Shown: positions 32,791 through 45,697, counted from the first letter of the stretch. The stretch is DNA of 64,000 bases from Apostichopus japonicus (GCF_037975245.1 NC_092563.1:5209501-5273500); one strand, 5' to 3'. A program made the numbers and translations. The notes: a model not told the origin generated them from the letters alone.

Positions 32791-34532
32791 ATGCTCCTAA
32801 ACCTCCTAAGTTTTAGATCTCATGGCTTAGAAATTTAGTTTGGAGAAATACATGGGCGTCTGCAGAAAGAAAATCAGGGGACAAATAATCCAAGTAGACT
32901 TTTGCATATACGATGGGTCTATAGGGTCCTCTCCCAGAAAACAAATATACCCACTGCCGCAAATGCGATTTCAGTCCTATATTTAACAACTGTGGATAAA
33001 ATACAATAAAATGAGAACTGCTGCATGTCATTTGCACAATATATGCTGGATCAAACTGCGCCAAAGTTCAATACACTGATGTGTTACTATTCTCAACTTG
33101 TAAATAAACGGTCACCATGGATTATATAGCCTATCGGCCGTATCCAACAACTTTTTCTGAATCGCATGCGCTCTACCATTGCAACATATACAGTAAAATT
33201 CATTTCAGTGCAGTTTTCTCGCGTGGGTGCAAAATATTCTGGAGTAGCGTATGTTGTTTTATTAGCTGTCCTTGATACTCTCTGTCAGTTACAGCATAAT
33301 AGTTCTACACTAACCATATCACAGGTTTACATACAGGAACAAAGTCTCAAACCTTATTTACATTTCAGGTGAGTTTTCACATGATTCAAGTGAAGATTCC
33401 AAACAATCTACAGTCAGCACATACTCCAAACTTTGCCAAAATAGTCCTAACTCCTAAGGTAGTCCCCTACAACACAACCACTGTAATTATCAATTCATGC
33501 CTAAATACAATAAGAGTACATTTTTACCAAACGGTGCTGTGTAAAACGTAAGGCACGTGCCGCGAAATCAACCTCGCATTGATAGTGCCAAAGCGCGCTA
33601 GCCTAGCGACAGATTTCGACACACATATTGCCTACGTACATGTACTTAGAAACACCTCGTTGAAGTTGGCAAGTGTATACAGTTCCAAAGCTATTCAACA
33701 GCAACAAAACGTTATTTTGTGTATGTCTGTTGTGGGGTGAAGTTAGCGCTATGAGCTACAAGTTCCAATGCGCAAGGTGGGGGAGGGGGGGAAGGGGCTA
33801 GAAATAATGTGTGGGTCAATTCTAACTCAGTTTTCGGTCGTTAATTGTTCATGTAGCCTACCAGGTAAAAGGTTGAAATGACTTTAACAATTTCAAATTT
33901 AATGATTTGATTTATTATGCCATTTGGAGCACATAACATAGGCTATAACAGAACATTACTGGCAAAAATTAGGGGGGGGGGGTTGATTGTGTGGGCCAAC
34001 CCCCCTCTTCAAAAAGTGGGGGATTAAAACCCCCCACCCCCCTGTTTCTCCGCCACTGATAAAGAGTACGAATCCAGAATGTCAAGTGTGATCGCTATGT
34101 GTTATTTCATTCGTACCGAACAGTACGGGAGATTCTCACAGTAGTTCCTACCAGAGGACATCTTCGACTTACTTGCGATTTTTGTTACACGCCTTGCTAA
34201 TCGTCACGTTACAGAAACTAAGCGCGTTGGTTTCGCCCAAAATTGATGAAAATTAAGCTAGATGCCCTGCGAGAAACCATTTTGGGATAATCATCTTTTG
34301 CTCAGGGTTGATGCTGCTGTTGATGGCACACATTAGCTTAAAGCACTATAACAATCATGTGGTACTTTCAAATGTGGACCTATACTTACCTGCTAAGCAT
34401 AAAACTTCTTCCGTGTCAAGCTCTACCTTTGGATATCGTATTTATTTATTTACTTATTTTTTGACGAGGGAGTGGGGGGGGGGGATTGGGCAGACTTTAA
34501 CTTCTTTTCAACTCCACTAAATTTAAACTATA

Positions 34533-34742
34533 GGGGACCGTTGAAGTTATGTGGTGCATTACAAACCAGAAAATCCCTTCCACTCTATACGTGCTCTTCT
34601 AACATGCTTCCGCATATTTGACATGCCCTAGAAAGTACCTGTTTCTATACCTGATAGGCGAATACTATATCAATTCCCTTTTTACGGCATTCTTTATGAG
34701 TTTGTTGGGTATAATGCGGGGGACCGTTGAAGTTATGTGGTG
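34533..34742 (+). repeat. 162-bp inserted segment flanked by 24-bp direct repeats; duplicate of 35356-35522
   Basis: A 24-base sequence (GGGGACCGTTGAAGTT...) occurs exactly at 34533-34556 and 34719-34742. Between them is a segment identical to the one 800 bases downstream. It looks like a templated insertion with target duplication in the first intron of the putative gene. Confidence 0.85.
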
Positions 34743-34922
34743 AATTATTACACTAAGCGAGTGCTCACACATCCATCGAAATACTAGCAATGGGTAATAA
34801 TATAACATTCTGCCCACATGAAACGAGTCTACGTTGCCGATTGGCCATTAGTGGCTATCATCACTCAACGTGGGTGGGACTGCTCAGTGATTGATGGTTT
34901 ATGTGTTGGATTTTATTTTCAG

Positions 34923-34956
34923 ATTGAACCTTCCAAAGGCAGGCGTCAGAGTCATG
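34923..34956 (+). CDS. Putative exon 2 of the 147-residue gene
   Basis: Acceptor GATTTTATTTTCAG ends at 34922 and the consensus donor GTAAGT follows 34956. The 34-nt exon continues phase 0 from exon 1, encodes IEPSKGRRQSH and ends after one base (G). It lies between two identical 167-bp direct repeats, so unequal pairing could delete it. Confidence 0.45.
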
Positions 34957-35355
34957 GTAAGTATTTCTAATGGATCAAAGCACCGTCTGGACCCCTCGGT
35001 AACTGAATATATAGATTGATAGACAGATATAGATATGATTAAGATTATCATGTATATTGCATATCATCTGCAAAAAGTAAAACTTTTCGAAGAAACAATA
35101 ACAGTAAGTAGGGAAGGAGGGGAATCAACGTAAAGTCCCTATGTTTAATATGATGCGAACACGTAATATATGCAATTGTTCTCTTGTGCTGTTTACTCTA
35201 TCGTTTATGTTTAAATTTCCTATTCCTGTTATCTCCTTTTACCACTTGTAATTTTGGCTATGGTAACTGCGAACGGTGGTAATTGTCCGGATCCATGTGC
35301 TGGAAGATAAACAGTTTTCTGAAAGTTCGTAAACTAAGTTCCATTCTTGTGGGAA

Positions 35356-35522
35356 GCATTACAAACCAGAAAATCCCTTCCACTCTATACGTGCTCTTCT
35401 AACATGCTTCCGCATATTTGACATGCCCTAGAAAGTACCTGTTTCTATACCTGATAGGCGAATACTATATCAATTCCCTTTTTACGGCATTCTTTATGAG
35501 TTTGTTGGGTATAATGCGGGGG
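35356..35522 (+). repeat. Second copy of the identical 167-bp segment (first at 34556-34722)
   Basis: Base-for-base identity over 167 bases at an offset of exactly 800. This implies very recent duplication or an assembly artefact. Confidence 0.9.
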
Positions 35523-36513
35523 TGAACAAGGGACGGGAAGAAAAAGAAGAGGTCAAAAGGTTTGGGTGGACGTAAATTGGATATCAATCAACTGTTTTGA
35601 CAAAAGTCCTTGTACATCGAATTATATTCATTGTCGTTCATGCCTGAGGTTTCTCAGAAATTTGCATTACTTTAAAATGTGCAACATTTGGATAAATATC
35701 TTTGCAAGTTGCTATATTGACTCAGATTACTCTAAGCAGGAGGTTACTGACGCAAATGAAGATACGAGTTTTATCTTGTAGAATGTATTTCATTTAGTCA
35801 TCATGGAAATATCTCCGTTGATCAAACCGACCAGAACGTACAAAACCCTTCAGCTTTGGATGGATTATTTCTGGTTGCATGGATCGTGCTTACGTCTAAT
35901 TTAAAAAATGTAAAGATTATAGGCTTACCAACATATAAACTATAGAGCATATAAAAACAAGTCTTTTACTGATTCGTTTGGTCTTCGTTATGTAGACTGT
36001 CATCTGTAACATTGGAAAGGCCTAACAAATGTTCGTGATATGCGTACATCTGCATTTAATTATTTTTTTTGTTGATTTTTGAAGGAACTACTTCTACACG
36101 CTTAGGAGTACTTATGGAGTAGACATATAGGCCTAGCATATAGCCTCGACTCATATAAAGTCATCATCATCTAGACCTTTTATTCAGGTGGGCATAAGCC
36201 TAGGCGTTTGTTCGGCCGAAGGTTCCGGCCGAATTATGCCGTCACTGTCGGCATCTAGGCCTAATAGGTGAGTCAAATCAAGATAGTGTTTACAGTTCAT
36301 TGCCTCTATAGGCTCACACTCTACTTCCACTCTGGATTTCTTGGACTCAGCCCGCCTCTGCATCAGACTTGCTTTAGACCCGGAGTTGCTGGAATCGGAC
36401 TTGGATTGAGGTGTGCTGGACTCTACTACAGACCTGTTATATGTTCTATACTATTCTCTTTATTTCGATGAAAAGCTTGGGAACGATCTTTTCTCATAAT
36501 ATTTTTTTTTCAG

Positions 36514-36681
36514 TTTTTGATGAACCACATGGCAACGAAAAGAGCATCGACGTTCTCGACATTATTAGGAGATTAGAAGCTATGAGTAAAAACGAGATAA
36601 GCGATACGAAAAGATCGTCAATAAAACTTTCATACGATTCTGAGAAATTTGAAAATGTTAAACAACAGTTAACTACAAACG
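36514..36681 (+). CDS. Putative exon 3 (largest) of the unknown 147-residue gene
   Basis: A strong pyrimidine tract and CAG (to 36513) precede 168 nt ending at a consensus donor GTAAGT (36682). The frame (FDEPHGNEKSIDVLDIIRRL, then EAMSKNEISDTKRSSIKLSY and ENVKQQLTTN) is hydrophilic and helix-prone with no known domain. Exon phases agree along the chain 31442-31465, 34923-34956, 36514-36681, 52445-52509 joined to 52890-53022, and 54535-54554. With the MITE removed the coding length is 444 nt, exactly 147 codons plus stop. No signal peptide or membrane segment is seen, and the C-terminal half is serine-rich. I do not recognise the family. The model is inferred from splice sites and phase only. 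Exon 46612-46678 is also phase-compatible and would give a different, shorter C-terminus. Confidence 0.5.
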
Positions 36682-37955
36682 GTAAGTGAATTTGTAAAGT
36701 GAACTTTTACTTTCTTTTAATCCTCATTTATAGCACTCGAACGTTTTGCGAATAGCAACGGCACCTTTGTCAATAGATAACGAAAATGGTTAATTGACAT
36801 CACTAGCATCTAAGTGTATTCGCCTAAAGCAAATGGTAAGTGTTAATCTGTTTTAGATATTAATTGACTATCTTTCGTTACCGCTACAGTCTGCATTTTC
36901 AAATGTACCTTGGTCCATACCTTCGGAACTAGTGATACGATCTTTACGATAATTCTTCATTACTTTGTACCGAGAACGACAGCGCCATAAACCGCACAGC
37001 GTTTGTGTAATTCTGACAAATTGTGACGTGTATAGCACTGTAACTGTTTAATCATAATATAAAGCAAAGACGGGTACTGCAGGGTTAGAGTTGTTCAAAA
37101 CCAGATTAATTAATAAAATGACATATGTAGGTGAAAATCAAATGGTTGATTTGAAATATGTTCAGACAAGACTGGTAAAATTTTGGAATTCCTTTCGTTT
37201 TGTAATTTTGTAATCTAGTATTCTTGATGAATGGGAGGATCATTTAAGGGGCTTGACTTTGTTCAATGGCTAGGCCAACTGTAGTGTCCAAACAATTAAG
37301 ACTAAAATATGTTCTAAAATACCTACGAAGATAGCTTGACTTCTGTTTCATTAGGGCTCCTCTAGTACTATAGGCATATACTATACAGTAGTTAGGTGTG
37401 CGTGAGTCCTAAATCTATAGTACCTCACTGCTGAACCGCTATTCGATTAGCGCGACTTCGTACATTTTCCCAATTATATATCTACGTTTGAAAGATCATC
37501 TATCTTCCACTCGCACCTGGTGATCAGTGGAAATCTTTGCCAAAAAACCGAGCAGAAATAAAAGCAATCTAGTCTCAAAAATTCTATACAATGCATCCGA
37601 AAGAAGCATCGCTTGATGGGACTGAAATGCCGTGTGCAAATCATCCCTATGGCAACACACTGAAACTCGACTCCCAATAGTGTAAACAATGTATACATGA
37701 TACTGATCTACATGATACAGTAGTATACACGCAGTAAGTACAATATATATATAAACACTGATCTACAGTACTGTATGTAGTCGTGTACACTGTTCAGTGT
37801 ATTTCTATTTCTATTTACAATACAATCTATTTTAATTTGTGATTGAAAATTCAATGAACGAGTACGAGTGCAAACGGTCGACGCACCTCGACTCTGTGAT
37901 TGAAAAGTTCACGCCCCGCCCACGATATAAATATGCAAGTTTGTCTGTCACTCAA
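36682..37955. other. Putative intron sequence, nothing recognised
   Basis: AT-rich sequence without supported ORFs or repeats beyond short AT runs near 37745. Confidence 0.4.
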
Positions 37956-37959
37956 ATGA

Positions 37960-38275
37960 ACGATCTCTGAGACGACCATCTCTGAGTGAATGATCTCTGA
38001 ATGGACGATTTCTAAATAACGACCATTTCTCAGTCGCGACGGTTTCTAAGTCAAGACCATTTCTGTTTGGACGGTTCCTGAAAGGTTGGCTGTGTTTGCG
38101 CGGCGATCTCTGAGTAGACGGTCTGTAGTGTATCAACGACCATCTCTAGGTGGACGGCCTCTCACGTTAAACGGCGATTTCTAAGTGGGCGGCTGCTTGC
38201 ATTTGAGCGGCGATCTCAAAGTGGACGGTTTCTGGGTGAACGACCATCTCTGAGTGGACTGCGCCTCACGTGGAC
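37960..38275 (+). repeat. Degenerate minisatellite, CGACCATCTCTGAGTGGACG-type units
   Basis: Irregular units of about 18-30 bp with GACCATCTCTGAGTGGACGG variants fill the 300 bases before the GINGER-like element. No protein is supported. Confidence 0.75.
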
Positions 38276-39189
38276 CCTTTCCGCGTTCCATAAAACATCT
38301 TGGTCTATGTGCATAGGGCCGGTGTGACAGTACAGAGTGTCCCCCTGTACAAAGTGTCCGCGGGGACAATTTGTACCAGCATATTTAGTCCGGTCGGACA
38401 TTATCTGCTGAAAATTGTGTCCCCACCTCACAGCAAATATAGTCCCGCCGGACGAAATGTCCTGGTACAGAATGTCCGCAAATACTTCATAGCATATTTT
38501 GTCCCACATAAAATTTAAGCATTTCGACATTCAAAAGGCAATTGAGTTCATTATATCAATAATTAGAGCAGATGCATACATCAGAGTTAAATGTTACAGG
38601 AAATAAATGAGACGTTGTGCGTTGCTGCAAAACAAAAATATAGAACGGGACAACAAAAAAAAGAAACAAGTCTTCCATCTGTAGAAGATGTTAATCATGT
38701 TTTTGTTGTGATTGCTGCTATTTCATCCTCCGTTTATGTTGCATGTTGTATTCGGCAACTACATTGAGTTCAAAGTCATCTTTACAGAGGGAGAGATAGT
38801 ATAAACCTAACTCCCCCCCCCCCCCCAACGGAGGGCGGGTACGGGATAGGGAATGCAACAGCTACAACAAAAAATGATAATTGCAGAGGTAAAATATTAC
38901 GAACTTAAGGAGTCCAAACTTCATTGTTGCCGTATTTCCCTAACATACAGTGGGTAAGATTTGGCAAGTATGGTAACTGTACTTCATGGGTCTACGAGAG
39001 TTGCCTAGCCAATATGAAATTTCATCCGTGCGTAAAGCTCATTATAGGACGGGAACCGAGGGTGTTGTCAAGTTACATCCTAAACGAAATCGGCAACGCT
39101 GTATGCAAAACCCAGGCCCATACACATAATTTTGAGTGCAAGGATATGGAGGGGGGGGGGGAGCTAGGAAGGTAAGTTATTGAATGTGT

Positions 39190-42180
39190 GTCCTGGGGAG
39201 GGGTCTTCTTAAGTCTGTGACCTATCTGTGATGATTTCCAAAATAGTTTTGTTTGCTAATAACAACCATGAAGTAGCTGGAAGATTTCTCTGACCTTGAA
39301 AATTTCAATACTACCCCAACCCTCTCCGTATGGGCTTGACACCTATTTATTGACTTTCATTACTACTTTATTGTTTACTTTTTTACCCTTCCTTATTTTT
39401 GTCACTCAATCGTCGAGTCAAGGTTTTCTACCTCTCAACAAGGTGGAGGGCCATTCCCCCTGCCCCCTAAGCCCCGTAGCAAATATTCATTTGTATAGAC
39501 AAATGGCATTCTAGGAAATTCCAGTGATTAAAGGTTCGTTGATTCTTATTATGAATGTTTTTTATTGGACAAAAGTGGTTCAAACTAGAAGATATATTAG
39601 AACGATATCCTCTTCAAAAGAGTTGCAAACATACAGGAAACAAAACAAAGCCAAACAAGGAAAATAATAAAGCAAATAGGACAGAGTAGGATGCAATATG
39701 CTAGATTTTTTGACTCACACTTTAAATATGTCAATCTTGTAGAGAAAAGTTTGTTCAAAGAAAGTTAATATAGTAAAAATCAAAACATGAAATTGGATGA
39801 TAGTCATGCACAAACACAATATTCTGAATCTATATCAGACTAGGCAAAGAGTGAAAAATGATTATACATCGGATCAGGGAGGTAGGAGCCGGGTAAGGGG
39901 GGGGGGGGGCACTGTCTGTACATGCTATTTTAAAATGGCATCCCATATATTTTTTATAACAATTTACAATCTCAATAAATAGTATTGATAACATACTAAC
40001 ACATCATATATATTTAAGTGATATGGCCGGTGTGTATCGGTTTATAGCATATCGAGTGGTGGTTGTGGAATGAGAAAATGTCCCTCTGATGTTGTGTGCC
40101 CACCCCCACTTCCTACCCCCTGCATGGGGAAATTTAACTGGAATGATGACTCTCCCTTTGTAGCTCTGATGCAACTAAAGATAATCCATGCTTTCTAGAG
40201 CATCCTCCAAGCAGTGAGGTATTGCTTGATTAGAATGATATACTACTGTCACTCTTCTTTAAACAATATGTACTTGAAACTCTCATAATCCACATGAAGA
40301 ACATACTCTTAAGAGTTTGGTAAAGACCTCAATAAAACCATGCAGAAGTTTCCCTATTCGAATTGCCCCCCTTGAACAGTAGGGATTACCTATATAATGC
40401 TTTAATGTGCAACTTGATACCATCAAAAGTTTAATCTTGATTGTAAATTACAAATAAAATAGGTGATTCTCATGTATCCAACAGGTTTTTCATTAAGACT
40501 TACACAGAAATCCATAACAGCAAAAGTTACAACAGGAAGAAGAATATGGTCGGTTATATGTTTTACTATGAGAACTTATCTTGAACACAATTTCCAGAAC
40601 CAAGAAACACGCCTTCTTATTTGTTTTTAATGAAGTAATGAGGTGATAAAGAATTTCGAGCGTCACATCCCTTCAACTTGAACTGCAAATATATGGATTT
40701 CCACCGAACGACTGGCAGTGAAAAGTCAATGGCCTGTCTTTGCTTAAACGTATAGCAGCGGACGAAGTTTTCTCTCATGATATGTTAGAGTGAAAGACAA
40801 GATTATTGTCGGTAACAAGTTAACTGCTAAGAAAATCGTCTAGACATGTCTTCTGTTAACTCCATACATACTCCCTCCATTGGTGGTCAGGGATGAGATA
40901 TCAGTACAACCAAATCTGTGCAAAATAAAAGTTGAACGCAATATTATGAGTAGTGAATGCCACACTGTAAGTCATATATAAAATAAATTATCATCTTGAA
41001 AGTTATGTGTAAGCTCCACTACAAAGATAATTAACATTCACCATATTGGTTAAGTGTAGACTGTATAGTGTACAACTGAACTATGCTTAGGCATTGAGTT
41101 AAATGGATGATCTTTTATTGTGACACTTACATGTTTATGGGAATACTGGGTCCATTTTTTTAATTGGAGATTGCATGTCATAATTTTGGCGCTATATTGT
41201 ACAGTTCACTACCAAACCTGAAAAGTTTTAACCACATGAGCCAATACAACATTTGTGACATATTAATTAAATTTAATATCAGAAATTTATCAAATTAGAG
41301 TAAGCTAGGATACAACAGAAGTTTGATGCCTTTTGGTGCTCTATTGATGTATGTGTGCATGGTATGACTGTTTAATGCCGATCAAACATAATTGTCCGGA
41401 ATCAGGATCCATGGGGGTTCAAAACACCCTCTGTATGACCCAAATGCAAAAACAAATAATGTTAGCTTACCATTAATATAGTAAAATGTACTATTATACA
41501 TTTTGCATCAAGAGACCTAAACATTGCCTTATTTTGCCAAAGAAAAAGGGGTCCCTCTCCCAGGTTTCAGGAAATATCCCCCACCAAACACACAAACACA
41601 TTTAGCGATTTTCCACAACGGACCTAACAGAGAAATGGTACCAAAACGCCAAGTAGTAATAAGTTCACACTTTCTAAATAAATAAGTTCCCTGTGGTTAC
41701 AATATCAAACTGTCCAACACCTTTTTGAAAAACAACACACAATAGGTGGTGTCTAGCTGTGGAATGTGGTCTTAATTATTTACTCATCATTTGTTTGAAC
41801 AAATAAACTGTGTCTGCTGCAGTGAAACATGTCCAGCTAAAATCACTTTTTGGGGATGTAAATCAAATGACGACAATTGTCAGGCTATATGCTACTTAAG
41901 AACCAGAGGTGGAACCTTTGCAAGTAAATATAGAACAAAAACTATGTGCATATAACTTGTTAATGGGGACTTAACCTGCAAAGATTTACAGTTCACTTTC
42001 TCGGTTCTCACCTACCTTCGTGACCTTTCTGTATGCTTAATACCTATTTGGATATAATTTATACTCAAACACAGCATTCTGCCATGCACTACAAGTTATT
42101 TGCATGGTAAAAATAACAGATATGATGCCATTCATATTGGAACTAACTACAGAAAATTATTCACTTTTTAAGACATGCTT
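39190..42180. other. Interior of the GINGER-like element, no recognisable coding sequence
   Basis: The second half of the transposase (remaining catalytic residues and C-terminus) should lie here on the minus strand, but I could not find it. It is deleted or too diverged. There are poly-G runs near 39155 and 39900. Confidence 0.45.
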
Positions 42181-42182
42181 AC

Positions 42183-42340
42183 CTCATCATCACATCAGTA
42201 ATGCAATCAGAAGTTGATGCTGCAGTCTAGTCAGGCACTGCCTTAGTCTCAGGCCACTTTGAATAGAAGTCAGACAGTGTTATTATGTACAGTCGCTTAG
42301 CAGCTGTCACTGGTAGAGGACCAATAAGATCTACACCAAC
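42183..42340 (-). pseudogene. Integrase-core exon of the GINGER-like transposase
   Basis: Acceptor TTTCTTCACAG and donor GTAAGC bound a 158-nt exon. It encodes VGVDLIGPLPVTAAKRLYII and TLSDFYSKWPETKAVPD, then an in-frame TAG, then further integrase-like codons. It carries the first catalytic Asp (VD-LIGPLP) of the DDE core. It starts in phase 0, matching the end of the upstream exon. Confidence 0.75.
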
Positions 42341-43008
42341 CTGTGAAGAAAGAAGACAGCATTTAGGTGCTAATTTCAAAAACATTTACAAGTTGCAGGC
42401 TTTGCCTTGACTGTTGTTCTATTCCTTTTCTTCATTCTGTACACAGATCTAGATAAATACAGTGGGATATCTGATCGAAACAGGTTGTTGGTGGATTTAG
42501 GCCAATTATTTTTACCTTGCAAACATGAAAATGTAACTTAAACCATACTGTACTATACATTTACAATCTCTTCAACCACTAAACCAGAAAAATGATACGC
42601 CACTTTTTGCAACTTACAATTATATGCCTATATTGATGGTTGCTCTGCAGTTAGGCTAGAGTGTGGCTTAAAGGTATGCTGTATAGGCCCTAAATATGCC
42701 AAATTTTCACTACATGGACAAAATTCTTTAAGTATGTTTATTTCCCTGGAGGAAATTTACCTCACTGGGACATTCAATCATCTAGTGTCATCATTTAGAA
42801 TGTCTGAGCACAATTTAAAGGTTTAGTACCCCCAGGAAAGTACTTTTGAAAACTTGTAGCAATTAAAATGGCCAAAATTTAGGGCCAATTCAGACTACCT
42901 TTAAACTTGTAAATGTTAAATTTGTCCAGAAAGAGTGACACTAACTATACTTAACCTTCACTGCATACTGCGGACATCCTGTGCAATTAAAACAGATTGA
43001 GAATTTAC

Positions 43009-43190
43009 CTGTTTCCATAATCCAGTTACAGGAATGCTATGGAGACTTGTTCGTAGGTCTGCAGGACAATGACGCTTTGACATCCTGTTGAACATAACTT
43101 GTTACATCAACGTTGATAGTTTTCCAATAGAATCTAGACATAGTCTGTTGTCTGGTTTATCTATGCAAAGATGAATACCTTCAAAGAGAT
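43009..43190 (-). pseudogene. Integrase zinc-binding exon of the GINGER-like transposase, frameshifted
   Basis: It shows TRQQTMSRFYWKTINVDVTS, then after a frameshift RHCPADLRTSLHSIPVTGLW and a donor GTAAAT at 43008. This is the H2C2-type region that precedes the integrase core. The CxxC pair has been lost at the frameshift. The acceptor side is not clear. It ends in phase 0, which fits the next exon. Confidence 0.65.
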
Positions 43191-44032
43191 GAGAAAATTC
43201 ATGATCATGGAGATATCATGTTTTTTTTTGCAACCCCCCCCCCCAATAAAAAACAGAAAAACAAACAAACACACAAATATATGGGCTGAAGTGCCTTAAA
43301 ATTGGATTACAACTCTATATCGGTGTTTGAAATGGAATCCCATTATTGTACATATTGAATGGCCACTATTTGGATTTTGGGTCTACAGATATCTTAAGGA
43401 TTTTTCTTCTGCAGTGAGGTTTGGCATGTAGAGAATGTGCCACACCTAAAAAAGTACTATCAGGCCTTCAATATCTGTTCTTACCAACCAAAATTAAATA
43501 GCCTAGAAGTAGGCTAGGCAATATGCTATAGTCCAATAATTGCATTTTATAGTGTCCCATGCATGCAAACCAGACTAGCTCTGTAAGCTTTAGTAGTCTG
43601 TTGTTATCTTTTTTGATAGGCAGTGCGATAAAAGGTAGAAATTTATAATAATTTTCACAAAAATTTGTTAAGACAATTGGGTAAACAAAACGTAAAGAAA
43701 TGGGCCCTAATAACTTTGTTCATGCACTTACAACTTTGCTCAAGCATACAACTGACTATAATGTTGCATAAACAATTGCTTGACTTTTGCGAATGAGTTT
43801 TTACAACTAACCAAACGTGGTAAAAGAATATCATGATTTGTGCACCAATCAGTCCTAGAGGCCTGGTTATAGTTTAACTGTGGAATGACCGTTCGCCATT
43901 TAACAACCAATACCATATTGTGTATCCTATACTGTAAGTTACAGACATTACCTTATACTGTAGATGTCAGTAGTCAGTATGAGCTGCCTCGATTTGGGCG
44001 AGTTGAGAAGCCCTAGATTGCCAAACTTTCCT

Positions 44033-44278
44033 TCAATTTCGGTACGCAAGAGTTCCATTTTCAGCCAGTCTGAAAGACTGACTTTGTCTCCGTAAGATCC
44101 TTCTCTGTTTTATTGTTGTAAACCCAATTGAATAGCTCTCATCTCTTAGAATATCCGCAATTTGTCTCGCGTTTTCTGCTAGCTTTTCCATTTTAAGTTG
44201 TCGCCCGACTTTACTGCTAAATATACGGAAGGCGAAATGCGACAGTTTGCTAATAATACGGATACTGACAGAGTCCAT
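44033..44278 (-). pseudogene. Possible N-terminal segment of the GINGER-like transposase
   Basis: An ATG-led frame of 81 codons begins 273 bases inside the right terminus and contains MEKLAENARQIADILRDESY. Position and orientation suit the start of the transposase, but there is no recognisable domain and the link to downstream exons is unproven. Confidence 0.35.
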
Positions 44279-44599
44279 TACAAATTAAATTTTTGCTACT
44301 CGAACGTGCATGCTAATGAGGACATAGTGTTCAGGGGGACACAATTTACAACAAAATATGCGACCAACAAATAATGTCCCCCCTCGTTTCATCATAGCAC
44401 AAACTGTCCTGGGAGACAGTCTGTACCAAATGGCCTTGTACAAAAGGTCCGGGAGACTAAATGTACTGGTAAATTTAGTATAAACTGTCCCAGTGGGACT
44501 GGGACAGTATATACTGAATATGGAATATTTGCGACGGTTTGTACTGCTACACCGGCACACAGTCTACTCGAAATGCACATCGAAATTGTTTCTAGCTCT

Positions 44600-45690
44600 A
44601 CAAAGCAACGTAGGACTAGGAGAATGAATTGAAACAAGACAGCAAATCTCTCTGGTAGATTCTTTCGAAAACTGGAAAGCGCTGAAGAATGTCGGTGGTT
44701 GCAATCCCGCAGTCGAAGTAGCTTAGGCCTAGGTAAGTCAAATAACTTTCATTACCGATTCAATTACGGTAAGGCTGTTGATAGCCTTACAAGTTACATT
44801 CACGTAATCTTAGTTGGTGTCAGGACACATGGTAAAAGTATCTATAATACCGTAACTATAGCCAAAGGCTTGGCCTGAATATCTGATATGGGCCTAGTCT
44901 AGTTGTATAGTCTAGACGATCATGAATTGCAACCACCACGGTCGGCTAGGGTATTCAACAAGGACTCGGAGTTGGATAGGAATATTGTACTACTAGGCTG
45001 TTCCTTACTAACCTAATTTTGTGCAGCTAGGGAATCAATTTAACTGTTACTGCGCGAATCTGTTATCTAAAGCTTTCAAATGACTTTCGTGTCTATAACT
45101 TCTTACCTAGTGCAGTTAACATCACTGTTAGCCTTACATTTCTACAAATGGCAAAGAGACCTTATTTCGTTCTTTTATAGTATTTTGCGTTCTCCAAAAA
45201 CCCACAAGAAGATAATTAAATTGATGTCGGCCTACTCATTATTTCTAACATTTGATAGGCCTTCCCAATATCACAGATCTATGACAGACAGAATATCACA
45301 GATCAAAGTACTAAATAGCAATCTTTCTTTTCTGTTGGTTGTTGCTTACATTGTATGTGTGTGTACTTGTGTACATGGTAAGACAACTGCTTGCAAACAC
45401 AATTACTGAAACAGTAAATATGACTATGAAATATATTCTGGCAAAGAAACCCTCATATAAATTTGCATAATCAAACTTAATTATCAACATATGACCCCAA
45501 ACTTTGTCATTCTTTATCACAGCTACGTTGGATATGTGGCGAGAAAGTACTTGCAGCCATCGATTTCAACTATCACAGAAACCGTCCCAAAGAAAGATGG
45601 ACATTAGATGTACAACCCATTTCAAATGATACCTTTTAGGCACACTTCTGACTCACTTCACAACAGAATATTTACATTAAAGGATAATTA
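44600..45690. other. Stretch without a supported gene
   Basis: One ATG-led frame of 109 codons (45080-45409) is hydrophobic and AT-rich with no recognisable motif, so I treat it as chance. Confidence 0.35.
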
Positions 45691-45697
45691 AAGGATA

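Larger units (their letters stand above)
31816..34058. mobile_element. hAT-like element, 2,243 bp, with 8-bp target site duplication ATAAAGAG
   Basis: The left end CAGTGGCGGAGATTTC and the right end read in reverse CAGTGGCGGAGAAACA form hAT-type terminal inverted repeats. ATAAAGAG is duplicated exactly at 31808-31815 and 34059-34066. No transposase was recognised, so it is probably non-autonomous. It carries poly-G runs near both ends and three copies of the dispersed hairpin repeat, which suggests nested insertions. Confidence 0.85.
38323..44551 (-). mobile_element. GINGER-like DNA transposon (6.2 kb) with integrase-type transposase relic
   Basis: Termini are TGTGACAGTACAGAGTGTC at the left and, in reverse, TGTAGCAGTACAAACCGTC at the right. 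Both are flanked by CCGG (38319-38322 and 44552-44555), consistent with a 4-bp target duplication. Both ends carry many GTCC/GGAC-containing subterminal motifs. On the minus strand, split coding segments give an integrase zinc-binding domain and the start of an integrase core, interrupted by introns with phase-matched splice sites. TIRs beginning TGT, 4-bp duplications and an integrase-like transposase are the hallmarks of GINGER (Gypsy INteGrasE Related) elements. Frameshifts and an in-frame TAG show that this copy is dead. Confidence 0.75.

Noticed and set aside
45080-45409. A 109-codon ATG-led ORF
   Set aside because: AT-rich, no recognisable domain, no supporting splice or promoter context.
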